Origin: Dehalococcoidia bacterium UBA6808
GTDB taxonomy: Bacteria; Chloroflexota; Dehalococcoidia; GIF9; UBA5629
Direction: 5' to 3'
DNA length: 16,724 bases
Assembly (NCBI GenBank): GCA_002452695.1
Contig: DKFA01000118.1
Coordinates: 1 to 16,724, forward strand
The stretch's first letter is position 1. Each line of letters begins with the position of its first letter. The notes under the pieces were generated by a model that was not told where the DNA came from, ran no database searches, and saw only the letters and a list, made by a program, of their open reading frames with translations. Shown in pieces: positions 1 through 8,672 of the stretch. The position numbers and the translations under genes were made by a program.

Positions 1-123
1 GATAAGTTAAAAAGCGCAGGCTTGTTCGTGGAGACTGGGATTTTTGCTGCCCATATGCAGGTGCAGCTTACCAACGACGGACCAGTTACAATCGCCCTTG
101 ACAGCATGGACAAGCTGTCCTGA
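1..123 (+). CDS. dtd: D-aminoacyl-tRNA deacylase, C-terminal end only
   Basis: Reading from base 1 gives 40 codons ending in TGA at 121-123; the 5' part lies outside the window. The family hydrolyses D-aminoacyl-tRNAs (and Gly-tRNA-Ala) in the cytoplasm to keep D-residues out of protein. The visible tail reads VETGIFAAHMQVQLTNDGPVT and then IALDS; it contains the NxGPxT motif (NDGPVT), which is the C-terminal signature of DTD, and the preceding G-x-F-x-A-x-M-Q-V stretch is also typical. No start or upstream context can be seen. The match rests on about 40 residues, but the motif and spacing are specific. Confidence 0.82.
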   Translation, partial: DKLKSAGLFVETGIFAAHMQVQLTNDGPVTIALDSMDKLS

Positions 124-155
124 TACAAGTAATCCTTATTGCAACTACCCCTCAT

Positions 156-184
156 TTGATAAATTTAATGATATAAGATATTAT
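156..184 (+). promoter_or_regulatory. Predicted sigma-70-type promoter of the small membrane-protein pair
   Basis: TTGATA at 156-161 and TATTAT at 179-184 are separated by exactly 17 bases, and each matches the consensus at 5 of 6 positions. The start point would fall near 191, leaving a leader of about 110 bases before the ATG at 301. It lies just after the end of dtd, so the following two genes can be transcribed on their own. Seen by eye only. Confidence 0.5.
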
Positions 185-236
185 TGCAAATACCTGCAAA
201 AGGAAATAGATGCAATAGCAAGCAAAAGCAAATACA

Positions 237-256
237 AACGGATGTAGTAATCCGTT
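237..256 (+). other. Hairpin in the leader upstream of the membrane pair
   Basis: AACGGAT (237-243) pairs perfectly with ATCCGTT (250-256) around a 6-base loop. No T-run follows, so it does not look like an intrinsic terminator. It sits inside the predicted 110-base leader, which is A-rich with repeated GCAA units (about 181-235). It is followed at 262-269 by the palindrome GACCGGTC. Any regulatory role is speculative. Confidence 0.35.
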
Positions 257-300
257 ACATAGACCGGTCGAAATAAATCTTAAAAGCAGGAGGTAAAAAC

Positions 301-699
301 ATGGCATGTTTCCTTGTCCCAATGGGTGAGGCCATTGCAACTACGGTGGTTCAGAAAGTAGTTGAAAGCAACGAGAAAAAGTCAGGTGCGGCAAAAGCCA
401 ATACGGGACGGATACTCTGGAGCCGCAAACTGGGCTGGCTCAATAATATGCTGTGGGGTGGATGTTTATTGCTGGCGTTGGAGCATATGTGGCATGGTGA
501 AATTGTCCCATGGCCGCCTTTCCTGACGGCCATGGGGAACCCGGCGGATATAGCGCCAATGATGCACGAGATGGCCACCATAGGAACAGGCATGGCTGTG
601 TTTGTCACAGCAGTCTGGATCGTGATGGTTGCCATCGCTGACGCCAAGGTCAAATCGGCTCCCACTTTAAAGGCAAGTTCCGCAGGCAGAGGTGAATAA
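301..699 (+). CDS. Small membrane protein of unknown function, first of a pair
   Basis: 132 residues, start fixed by a strong AGGAGG seven bases before the ATG. I do not recognise a characterised family. A hydrophobic N-terminal stretch (about 3-21) is followed by a charged linker, a membrane segment around 44-64 and a second around 92-113; the C-terminal tail is basic and probably cytoplasmic. The first segment carries Trp52-Gly53 and Glu61-His62, with His65 just after; His89 precedes the second segment. The Trp-Gly-x8-acidic-His pattern recurs at identical spacing in the next gene, so the two probably share ancestry and work together. The intramembrane His and acidic residues could bind a metal or cofactor or conduct protons, but that is inference. 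Its stop overlaps the next start by one base (TAATG). Confidence 0.72.
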   Translation: MACFLVPMGEAIATTVVQKVVESNEKKSGAAKANTGRILWSRKLGWLNNMLWGGCLLLALEHMWHGEIVPWPPFLTAMGNPADIAPMMHEMATIGTGMAVFVTAVWIVMVAIADAKVKSAPTLKASSAGRGE

Positions 700-995
700 T
701 GTTTCTTATCTTAACAGCACTTGCAGCTATAATTTGCACTGTAATATGGTACGCCAACGCACCTGAGGATAAATATAAGGTGGGACTTCTTAGCCTGATC
801 TATTGGGGAGCAACACTGATGTGGTTGATTGATCATGTCATGGCATATCTCACCGAAGGTGGAGAGTTTTTCGAGATAAACCTGGATGCGACCATGCTTG
901 GTATCCTGGTAATAATCCTGGGCTTAATTGCCTGGGAGATAGCTCTGCTGGTCAGCGACCCCAAGGGCGCTCTTAAAGCAACACTTAAAAGATAA
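699..995 (+). CDS. Small membrane protein of unknown function, second of a pair
   Basis: 98 residues with three predicted membrane segments (about 2-19, 28-50, 65-86) and a short basic C-terminus. AGAGGTG lies five bases before the ATG, and the one-base TAATG overlap with the upstream gene indicates translational coupling. The second segment contains Trp36-Gly37 and Asp45-His46, at the same ten-residue spacing as Trp52/His62 in the upstream protein. The last segment contains a Trp and ends in Ser-Asp, resembling the ending of the partner's last segment. This suggests a heteromeric complex of diverged paralogues. No known family was recognised. The stop codon is one base from the convergent nadC stop. 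Confidence 0.72.
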   Translation: MFLILTALAAIICTVIWYANAPEDKYKVGLLSLIYWGATLMWLIDHVMAYLTEGGEFFEINLDATMLGILVIILGLIAWEIALLVSDPKGALKATLKR

Positions 996-996
996 T

Positions 997-1854
997 TCAG
1001 ATCTTGATCTTGAGGCTGATGTCGAGCGACGGGGCCGAGTGCGTGATGGTGCCGACGGAAATCCAATTGACGCCCGTTTCAGCGATAGACCTGACGGTGT
1101 CCAGGTTAACGCCGCCCGAGGCTTCGACGATGGCCTTGCGATTGATCAGTTTCACGGCTTCCCTCATCGCATCAAGGCTCATATTATCGAGCATAACGAT
1201 GTCGGCGCCTGCAGCGGCGGCTTCCAGCGCTTCCTGAGGTGTGGTCGTCTCTATTTCGATTTTGATCCTGGCCGGTGTTTTGCTGCGTGCCAGCTGCACT
1301 ATATCCCCAAGGCTGCGCCCTTCGCGGCGCAGGACTGCAATATGGTTGTCCTTGATCAGCACCATATCGCCCAGATTATAGCGGTGGTTTATACCGCCGC
1401 CCATGGCAACCGAGTATTTATCCAGGCATCTTAGCCCGGGCGTGGTTTTTCGCGTATCGAGTATCTTGACGGGCAGACCCTTAACGGCATCCACGTACCT
1501 GGCCGTGAGCGTGGCTATGCCGCTCATATGCTGCAGGATATTGAGCGCGGTACGTTCAGCTTTTAACAGGCTGCCGGCGTTGCCTTCCACCGTTCCCAGC
1601 TCCATGCCCGGTTTGACCATGGACCCGTCGCTGACCAGTTCCACGAATTTAAGAAAAGGATCGACCTTGTTGAATACGATGGGCATGATAACTATTCCTG
1701 CCAGCACGCCCTCGGCCCTGGCCAGGAAACTGGCGCGACCCTGGCTATGGGCGGGCAACAGCGGGCTGGTGGTGATATCGCCGTCCTTAAGGTCTTCATC
1801 CAGCGCTGTCTGGACTATTTCTTCAATTTGCGGCAGGTAACGGTCAAGCTCCAT
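997..1854 (-). CDS. nadC: Nicotinate-nucleotide pyrophosphorylase (carboxylating), quinolinate phosphoribosyltransferase
   Basis: 285 residues, the normal family length. NadC converts quinolinate and PRPP to nicotinate mononucleotide with release of CO2 and pyrophosphate, a step of de novo NAD synthesis in the cytoplasm. Visible family motifs are GDITT (25-29), ERTALN with a nearby HMSGIAT (100-115), DTRKTTPGLR (133-142), the GGGxNHRxNLxD block followed by IKDNH (152-171), IEIET, and the C-terminal VEASGG. I chose the ATG at 1854, preceded by GAGGG; the frame stays open to 2004, but that extension overlaps the upstream Cys-rich gene and lacks NadC homology. One base separates this start from the upstream stop (TGAAATG), so the two are probably co-translated. 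nadA and nadB are not in the window. Confidence 0.95.
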   Translation of the reverse strand: MELDRYLPQIEEIVQTALDEDLKDGDITTSPLLPAHSQGRASFLARAEGVLAGIVIMPIVFNKVDPFLKFVELVSDGSMVKPGMELGTVEGNAGSLLKAERTALNILQHMSGIATLTARYVDAVKGLPVKILDTRKTTPGLRCLDKYSVAMGGGINHRYNLGDMVLIKDNHIAVLRREGRSLGDIVQLARSKTPARIKIEIETTTPQEALEAAAAGADIVMLDNMSLDAMREAVKLINRKAIVEASGGVNLDTVRSIAETGVNWISVGTITHSAPSLDISLKIKI

Positions 1855-1855
1855 T

Positions 1856-2095
1856 TCAGCCCTCTTTTCCTGAGATGTAGGTGCAGTAGCCATAGCTGAC
1901 CGGACCTGATTTAGTCGTTTCGCAGGGGAAGTCAGGGCATTCGAAGCACAGCTGTACCTTGCGTTGAAATGCGCAGGTGGCAATCTGGCAGAACCTGTTT
2001 TCACGCGGTATGCAACCCGTGCTCCCGTTGGGATATTGGCCGGTCACTATGCGCGGGCATTTCTTGCTGGCTATTCCACAGACTCCGATCATCAT
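1856..2095 (-). CDS. Small Cys-rich protein, DUF3795-like, probably metal-binding
   Basis: About 79 residues with nine cysteines, including Gly-Val-Cys-Gly near the start, a central CQIATC and a C-terminal C-F-E-C-P-D-F-P-C. The order of Cys motifs and the CxECxDFPCE-like segment resemble DUF3795 proteins, small cysteine proteins common in anaerobes whose function is not established; Zn or Fe-S binding is plausible. Tandem ATGs lie at 2095 and 2092 after AAAGGA; a GTG at 2107 is an alternative but sits too close to its AGGAG. It is the first gene of a two-gene unit with nadC and ends one base before the nadC start. NadA, the enzyme before NadC in the pathway, is an Fe-S enzyme, so a link to Fe-S or redox state is conceivable, but this is speculation. 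Confidence 0.68.
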   Translation of the reverse strand: MMIGVCGIASKKCPRIVTGQYPNGSTGCIPRENRFCQIATCAFQRKVQLCFECPDFPCETTKSGPVSYGYCTYISGKEG

Positions 2096-2122
2096 TTCCT
2101 TTAACACTCCTGATGTGCTTGC

Positions 2123-2151
2123 ATTATAATATCTGTCAGCGATTAATTAAA
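2123..2151 (-). promoter_or_regulatory. Predicted promoter of the Cys-rich gene and nadC
   Basis: On the minus strand a perfect TATAAT (2123-2128) lies 17 bases downstream of a weak -35, TTTAAT (2146-2151). The start point would be near 2116, about 20 bases before the ATG at 2095. The -35 and spacer are covered by an inverted repeat (2135-2157), which suggests a regulator site. Confidence 0.5.
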
Positions 2152-2157
2152 GCTGAC
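2135..2157. repeat. Inverted repeat overlapping the nadC-operon promoter, possible operator
   Basis: GTCAGC (2135-2140) and GCTGAC (2152-2157) form a perfect 6-base inverted repeat around an 11-base A/T-rich centre. The 17-base centre-to-centre arrangement fits a dimeric repressor on one face of DNA. NAD-synthesis genes are often repressed by NrtR, NiaR or NadQ in other bacteria; I cannot assign this site to any of them. Confidence 0.4.
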
Positions 2158-2216
2158 AATTTATCATGATATAGCGTTAATGTCCAGACCGGTGCGAATA
2201 ACCAGCCGGGCGACGT

Positions 2217-2236
2217 CAGGTGATTACAGGTGATTA
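2217..2236. repeat. Tandem 10-base duplication at the end of the Lrp-like gene
   Basis: CAGGTGATTA occurs twice in direct succession (2217-2226, 2227-2236), with the second copy including the stop codon of the minus-strand gene. It looks like a small local duplication downstream of the stop. No function is apparent, and no terminator was found here. Confidence 0.6.
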
Positions 2237-2473
2237 ATCGTTGATTACCATATAAGTGATGGTATGCTGGATACCTTTAATAGCCTGTATTTCATTGACG
2301 ACTATACGTGCGATGGCGTCGGCATCAGCACCCTGGAGCACGGCAATTACATCATGCGGTCCGGTAACGAGGTCGGCAGCGGTAATGCCAGGTTTTCCTC
2401 TCAGGGCGCCGGCTACTTCTTCAGCCTTGCCTGCGTGTACCTGGATCAATACATAAGCCTTCCTTTGCGCCAT
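2234..2473 (-). CDS. Stand-alone Lrp/AsnC ligand-binding (RAM) domain protein
   Basis: 79 residues consisting only of the beta-alpha-beta-beta-alpha-beta ligand-binding domain of Lrp/AsnC regulators, with no helix-turn-helix. The start is AYVLIQV and the central VTGPHDVIAVLQG matches the family's tG-x-[YH]-D-hydrophobic core. In family knowledge such domains bind amino acids or other small effectors at dimer interfaces and assemble into octamers; free-standing versions may modulate full-length Lrp proteins or act as sensors. AGGAGGTG sits six bases before the ATG. It is divergent from mfd and preceded by its own promoter and a possible 24-codon ORF. The specific ligand cannot be told. Confidence 0.85.
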   Translation of the reverse strand: MAQRKAYVLIQVHAGKAEEVAGALRGKPGITAADLVTGPHDVIAVLQGADADAIARIVVNEIQAIKGIQHTITYMVIND

Positions 2474-2490
2474 ATTTCACCTCCTGTCTA

Positions 2491-2565
2491 TTACAATCTC
2501 CGGTAACCGATAGGCATCTGTAAGGAATCTCCCAGAAAGAAAATAAGCAGAAGTACAATGATCAT
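2491..2565 (-). CDS. Possible 24-residue hydrophobic leader peptide
   Basis: A short frame begins ATG at 2565 directly after GGGGGAGG and ends TAA at 2491. The product starts MIIVLLLIFFLGDS and finishes with a short basic tail (GYRRL), i.e. one short membrane helix. It lies between the predicted promoter (2607-2635) and the Lrp-like gene, 17 bases upstream of the latter's ATG. The Shine-Dalgarno stretch is strong, but only one or two bases separate it from the ATG, which is poor spacing. It could equally be an untranslated leader. No homologue is known to me. Confidence 0.3.
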   Translation of the reverse strand: MIIVLLLIFFLGDSLQMPIGYRRL

Positions 2566-2606
2566 ACCTCCCCCGGTAATATCCCTACTGCTCTTACATT
2601 GTTTCT

Positions 2607-2635
2607 ATTCTAAAATAGCATTCAGTATTATTCAA
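2607..2635 (-). promoter_or_regulatory. Predicted promoter of the Lrp-like gene
   Basis: On the minus strand TTGAAT (2630-2635) and TAGAAT (2607-2612) are separated by exactly 17 bases, matching the consensus at 4/6 and 5/6 positions. Transcription would start near 2600, giving a leader of about 125 bases that contains the 24-codon frame. Confidence 0.5.
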
Positions 2636-2650
2636 GATAACTGAAAATTC

Positions 2651-2679
2651 TGGCCGGTAGGTATGGGCTATGCTACAAT
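2651..2679 (+). promoter_or_regulatory. Possible extended -10 promoter of mfd
   Basis: TGCTACAAT (2671-2679) is an extended -10 with TACAAT as the hexamer. The base 17 positions upstream begins TGGCCG, a poor -35, so recognition would rely on the extended -10. The start would fall about 40 bases before the mfd ATG. It is divergent from the Lrp-like promoter 2607-2635. Confidence 0.38.
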
Positions 2680-2724
2680 CATGCCGGGCTGTGTCTGTAA
2701 GGCCAGACTAGGGTGTCTGTGTGC

Positions 2725-6041
<3,317 letters not shown>

Positions 6042-6045
<4 letters not shown>

Positions 6046-6317
6046 TCCTCTACGCCAATGTCCTGCAGGTAATCGATCAGGGCCTGCACGGTTGAAATAT
6101 TATCGGAATCCTTTTCAGGTATTTCAACCTTATTGTCCGGTTGGCTAAAGCTGTCTTCGACTCTGGTAAAGAACTCAGCCAGGTCATCGGGATCCATGTT
6201 AAGGTCGTCGATAAATGAAGCTGAAGGCTCAATCGCATCGCTATCTACGCCCAGCTCATCTACAAGTATCTTCTTGATCTTCTCAAATATCCTGGCCACT
6301 TTCTCCCTCGTTTTCAT
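6042..6317 (-). CDS. acpP: Acyl-carrier-protein-like protein lacking the phosphopantetheine serine
   Basis: 91 residues from ATG 6317, an ordinary ACP length. Helix I (VARIFEKIKKILVDELGVD) and the helix II region match ACP well. The canonical Gly-Ala-Asp-Ser-Leu-Asp core is replaced by Asn-Met-Asp-Pro-Asp-Asp (Pro43 at 6189-6191), while the flanking Leu39, Asp42, Asp45, Glu48 and Glu55 columns still align without a gap. The Ser that carries 4'-phosphopantetheine is therefore absent, and the protein cannot be charged at the usual position. The frame is intact. Start choice: ATG 6341 is four bases after the nusB stop and would add eight residues by re-initiation; neither has a clear Shine-Dalgarno. 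It is last in the yceD-rpmF-fabD-nusB operon, and its stop overlaps the mfd stop. Expected role: an acyl-independent docking or regulatory partner, inferred only. Confidence 0.82.
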
Positions 6318-6345
6318 TATACGAGAAGACAGATTGTCCATCAAT

Positions 6346-6771
6346 TCATTTGTTGCGCTGTTTCTGGATATCTGCGATGACCGATCCCAGCACACCGTTA
6401 ATGAATTTGGGCGACGTCTCAGCGCCGAACTCTTTGGCAAGCTCTACAGCTTCATTAACCGCCACTTTAGGAGGCGCTGATTGCTGTACCATGATTTCAT
6501 AAAGTGCCAGGCGTAGGATATTGCGGTCCATCGGTGCGAGCTGGACTACGGGAAAAGCGGGAGCAAAACTGGCTATAATGTCATCCAGAAATTGCCTTTT
6601 GTTGATCACGCCGTTAACGAGTTCCGCAGCAAACTCGGCGCTTTCATCAATAAGGCCCTTCTCCTGTACTGTGCGCTCAAGGATGCTGCCAGGCTGGTTG
6701 GCTGCAAATTCAAGTTCGAACAATGCTTGCAGTGCAGCAATCCTGGCACGGTGCCGTAGACCTTTGGGCAT
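6346..6771 (-). CDS. nusB: Transcription antitermination factor NusB
   Basis: 141 residues, typical NusB length and all-helical fold. NusB binds boxA RNA with NusE (S10) to allow antitermination and proper processing of rRNA transcripts. Family features are the basic N-terminus with R-H-R-A-R-x-x-A-L-Q-A-L-F, the central L-A-P-M-D-R-N-I-L-R-L-A-L-Y-E segment, and the C-terminal V-A-V-N-E-A-V-E-L-A-K-x-F-G and K-F-I-N-G-V-L-G blocks. It starts 31 bases after the FabD-like stop without a strong Shine-Dalgarno. It ends four bases before a possible ACP-like start (6341). Its place among ribosomal genes (yceD-rpmF) fits rRNA synthesis; the enclosed FabD-like and ACP-like genes are the unusual members. 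Confidence 0.96.
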   Translation of the reverse strand: MPKGLRHRARIAALQALFELEFAANQPGSILERTVQEKGLIDESAEFAAELVNGVINKRQFLDDIIASFAPAFPVVQLAPMDRNILRLALYEIMVQQSAPPKVAVNEAVELAKEFGAETSPKFINGVLGSVIADIQKQRNK

Positions 6772-6802
6772 AGTATTACCAGTTAACTCAGGTTAAGCCC
6801 GT

Positions 6803-7756
6803 TTATCTTCCGCCCTTGCGCCACCTGATAATTTCACTGGTGGTTTGTGCATTGCTGATATTGAACGTGAGCGCCCCCGGGCTGATGCGTTTAATATATT
6901 TAGTCAGCATGTCACCGGGGCCGACTTCAAAGAATGTCGTGATACCGCGGGCCAGCATGGTCTCAACCGACTGCTGCCATTTTATACCATGTATGATCTG
7001 ACTGATCAGCTCTTCTTTTACAGCTTCTACAGTGTTCATTGGCTGGGCTGTTACATTGGCCACCACCGGTACACGGGGTGTCTCGTAGGGGAACTGGTTA
7101 ACGGTATTGATCATGCCTTCCAGAGCGGGCTCCATCAGCGATGAGTAGAAAGCGCCGGTAGCACCCCTGACAGGCACCATACGCCTGGCGCCCTTGACCT
7201 GTGCCAGTCGTCTGGCTTTGCCCAGCTTGTCGTTATCGCCGCTTACAACAATGTTATCAGGGGCGTTGATACTGGATATCTCAACGCCGGCGGTAAGGCA
7301 AATAGCATCCATGGTATCTTTATCGATATCCATGATGGTCAACATACCGCCCGGCTTGCGCCTGCCAGCTTCGTTCATCAGGCGTCCGCGCTCACGGATC
7401 AGCTTGACCGCGTCACTCAATTTCATAACGCCTGCGGCTACCAGCGCAGCGTATTCACCGGAGCCGTGTCCGGCTACCAGTGTCGGCGCGGGCAGAGTGC
7501 CTTCGCTTATCTCGTCAGCCGCTCGCAGACAGGCTATGCTGACTGCCAGCACGGCAGCCTGTACATTGATAGTCTGTGAAAGGTCTTCCTCGGGGCCTTC
7601 AAAGCATATTCTCGAAAGCGGAAAACCAAGCGTACTATCTACTTCTTCAAAAACTTCCCTGGCTGAATTATAATGGACGTAAAGGTCAAGTCCCATACCT
7701 ACCTGTTTGGATTCCTCGCCCGGGAACACATAGGCCACTTTTACATCTTCGACCAT
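6803..7756 (-). CDS. fabD: FabD-like malonyl-CoA:ACP transacylase homologue with altered active site
   Basis: 317 residues, full length for FabD, which normally moves malonyl from CoA to ACP. The fold is clear: VAYVFPG start, QVGMGLDLY, ERGRLM (Arg123), GGMLTIM, NAPDNIVVSG, and the C-terminal EVGPGDML. Key catalytic residues are altered. The FPGQGSQ oxyanion motif reads FPGEESKQ (Glu14). The GHSLGEY nucleophile elbow reads GHGSGEY (96-102), so Gly98 occupies the Ser position and Ser99 is one residue late. The catalytic His of GAFHS is Tyr204 (GAFYS, codon 7145-7147). Ser/His catalysis is therefore very unlikely. The gene has AAGGAGGG before its ATG and no frameshift. It sits between rpmF and nusB, with an ACP-like partner that lacks its own Ser. 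A pseudoenzyme with a binding or regulatory role is the likeliest reading. Confidence 0.9.
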   Translation of the reverse strand: MVEDVKVAYVFPGEESKQVGMGLDLYVHYNSAREVFEEVDSTLGFPLSRICFEGPEEDLSQTINVQAAVLAVSIACLRAADEISEGTLPAPTLVAGHGSGEYAALVAAGVMKLSDAVKLIRERGRLMNEAGRRKPGGMLTIMDIDKDTMDAICLTAGVEISSINAPDNIVVSGDNDKLGKARRLAQVKGARRMVPVRGATGAFYSSLMEPALEGMINTVNQFPYETPRVPVVANVTAQPMNTVEAVKEELISQIIHGIKWQQSVETMLARGITTFFEVGPGDMLTKYIKRISPGALTFNISNAQTTSEIIRWRKGGR

Positions 7757-7802
7757 TTACTTCCCTCCTTGCAATTCCAATTCGGAGTATATTTAAACAC
7801 AG

Positions 7803-8006
7803 TTATTTCTTCTTCTTTTTGGTTGTGCTCTTAACCTCGATGACTTCCCTGCCATCGTAGGTACCACAGGTTGGGCATACTGTGTGGGACAATTTAGGGC
7901 TGTGACAGCGGGAGCATTCTACCAATGCTGAAGGATTTTTCGCCAGATGGCTGCGTCTTTTACCCTGGCGCGCCTTGGGATATTTTTTCTTAGGTAGTGG
8001 TGCCAT
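7803..8006 (-). CDS. rpmF: 50S ribosomal protein bL32
   Basis: 67 residues, a normal L32. This is a late-assembling large-subunit protein near the peptidyl-transferase side of 23S rRNA. The basic N-terminus (KKKYPKARQGKRRSH) and two Cys pairs CSRC (31-34) and CPTC (44-47) form the usual zinc ribbon. The C-terminus ends GREVIEVKS and then a lysine run. The ATG directly follows the DUF177 stop (TAAATG), with AAGGAG about 11 bases upstream inside that gene. The yceD-rpmF pairing is widely conserved. Confidence 0.97.
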   Translation of the reverse strand: MAPLPKKKYPKARQGKRRSHLAKNPSALVECSRCHSPKLSHTVCPTCGTYDGREVIEVKSTTKKKKK

Positions 8007-8516
8007 TTATACTTTGCTCTCCTTTTTATTCTGGACTAACTTATCCCACCTGTGATCTTGGGTTTTATCCATGTGCCCGCAATCGCCTTTAGCCAATTCC
8101 TTTCCGCAGACAGGGCATAAGCCCCTGCAATCAGGTCTGCAGAGGATCTTTGTGGGCGTTGCCATTATTATATATTGTCTGAGGGCCTCATTTAAATCGA
8201 GGACATGAGCCTCGTTTATTCTAAATTCGTCTGGTGAGATGTCAATGGGCAATCCCGAATTCACATCGGTTATTGGGAAATATTCATCTTCCATACTAAA
8301 TGTGACAGGGATATGTGCAGGTCCCAGGCAACGCGCACATGGCCCGGTTATTTCAGTAGCCAGCGTACCCATCACAAGAACCCCACGGTTTGTACGTATA
8401 AGGTCTATCTCTCCTGTAACGTGGTTTTCTGCATTTTCGCCGGCGGATTCATCAATTTTATAGCTGCGTTTTGCTCCTACCGGCTCCTTTAGAAGCTGCG
8501 CAACGTTAATTTGCAT
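8007..8516 (-). CDS. yceD: DUF177/YceD family protein, 23S rRNA accumulation protein
   Basis: 169 residues. In family knowledge YceD/DUF177 is almost always encoded just upstream of rpmF and supports 23S rRNA accumulation or processing. Seen here are the N-terminal strand-rich half, the conserved CARCLGP (Cys60, Cys63), the acidic D-E-Y-F stretch, L-N-E-A-L-R-Q-Y in the middle, and a Cys-rich tail (Cys126, 130, 134, 137, 146; C-R-G-L-C-P-V-C-G) that should bind zinc. It is the first gene of the operon, reading from the consensus promoter at 8545-8573. Only about 20 bases separate the predicted start point from the ATG, with no Shine-Dalgarno, so translation may be weak or near-leaderless. The stop abuts the rpmF ATG. 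Confidence 0.93.
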   Translation of the reverse strand: MQINVAQLLKEPVGAKRSYKIDESAGENAENHVTGEIDLIRTNRGVLVMGTLATEITGPCARCLGPAHIPVTFSMEDEYFPITDVNSGLPIDISPDEFRINEAHVLDLNEALRQYIIMATPTKILCRPDCRGLCPVCGKELAKGDCGHMDKTQDHRWDKLVQNKKESKV

Positions 8517-8544
8517 AACACTGAATTATATATGAATTTGGCTC

Positions 8545-8573
8545 ATTATATGTTGAGTTACGTTTAATGTCAA
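8545..8573 (-). promoter_or_regulatory. Consensus sigma-70 promoter of the yceD-rpmF-fabD-nusB-acp operon
   Basis: On the minus strand TTGACA (8568-8573) and TATAAT (8545-8550) are separated by exactly 17 bases: a perfect match at both hexamers. Transcription would start near 8538, about 20 bases before the DUF177 ATG. A second TATAAT (8525-8530) follows but lacks a -35. The strength fits an operon encoding a ribosomal protein and NusB. Confidence 0.78.
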
Positions 8574-8616
8574 ATAAACAAACTCGCCCGCAGGAGTATT
8601 TTTACTTGTTATAAAG

Positions 8617-8622
8617 TATAAT
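8617..8622 (+). promoter_or_regulatory. Possible -10 element for rplI
   Basis: TATAAT lies on the plus strand in an A/T-rich stretch about 50 bases before the rplI ATG. No good -35 is found 16-18 bases upstream (GAGTAT at 17). It forms a divergent pair with the yceD promoter in the 156-base gap. AAAGGAG at 8653-8659 and AGG at 8667-8669 are candidate ribosome sites. Confidence 0.32.
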
Positions 8623-8672
8623 AATAGTCGAAAATCATCCGATATTTGAGAAAAGGAGTAAGATTTCAGGTT

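Noticed and set aside
237..256. Hairpin as terminator of dtd
   Set aside because: No T-run follows the stem and a promoter lies upstream of it, so a transcript would start before reaching it.
1855..2004. N-terminal extension of nadC by 50 residues
   Set aside because: It overlaps the Cys-rich gene, lacks NadC similarity, and the internal ATG at 1854 has its own ribosome site.
2713..2724. Upstream GTG starts of mfd
   Set aside because: They add only four residues without conserved sequence; ATG 2725 was preferred, but GTG 2719 or 2713 cannot be excluded.
8646..8672. Earlier TTG start for rplI
   Set aside because: The added residues do not belong to the bL9 family, and MKVVFLDDV is the usual bL9 start.
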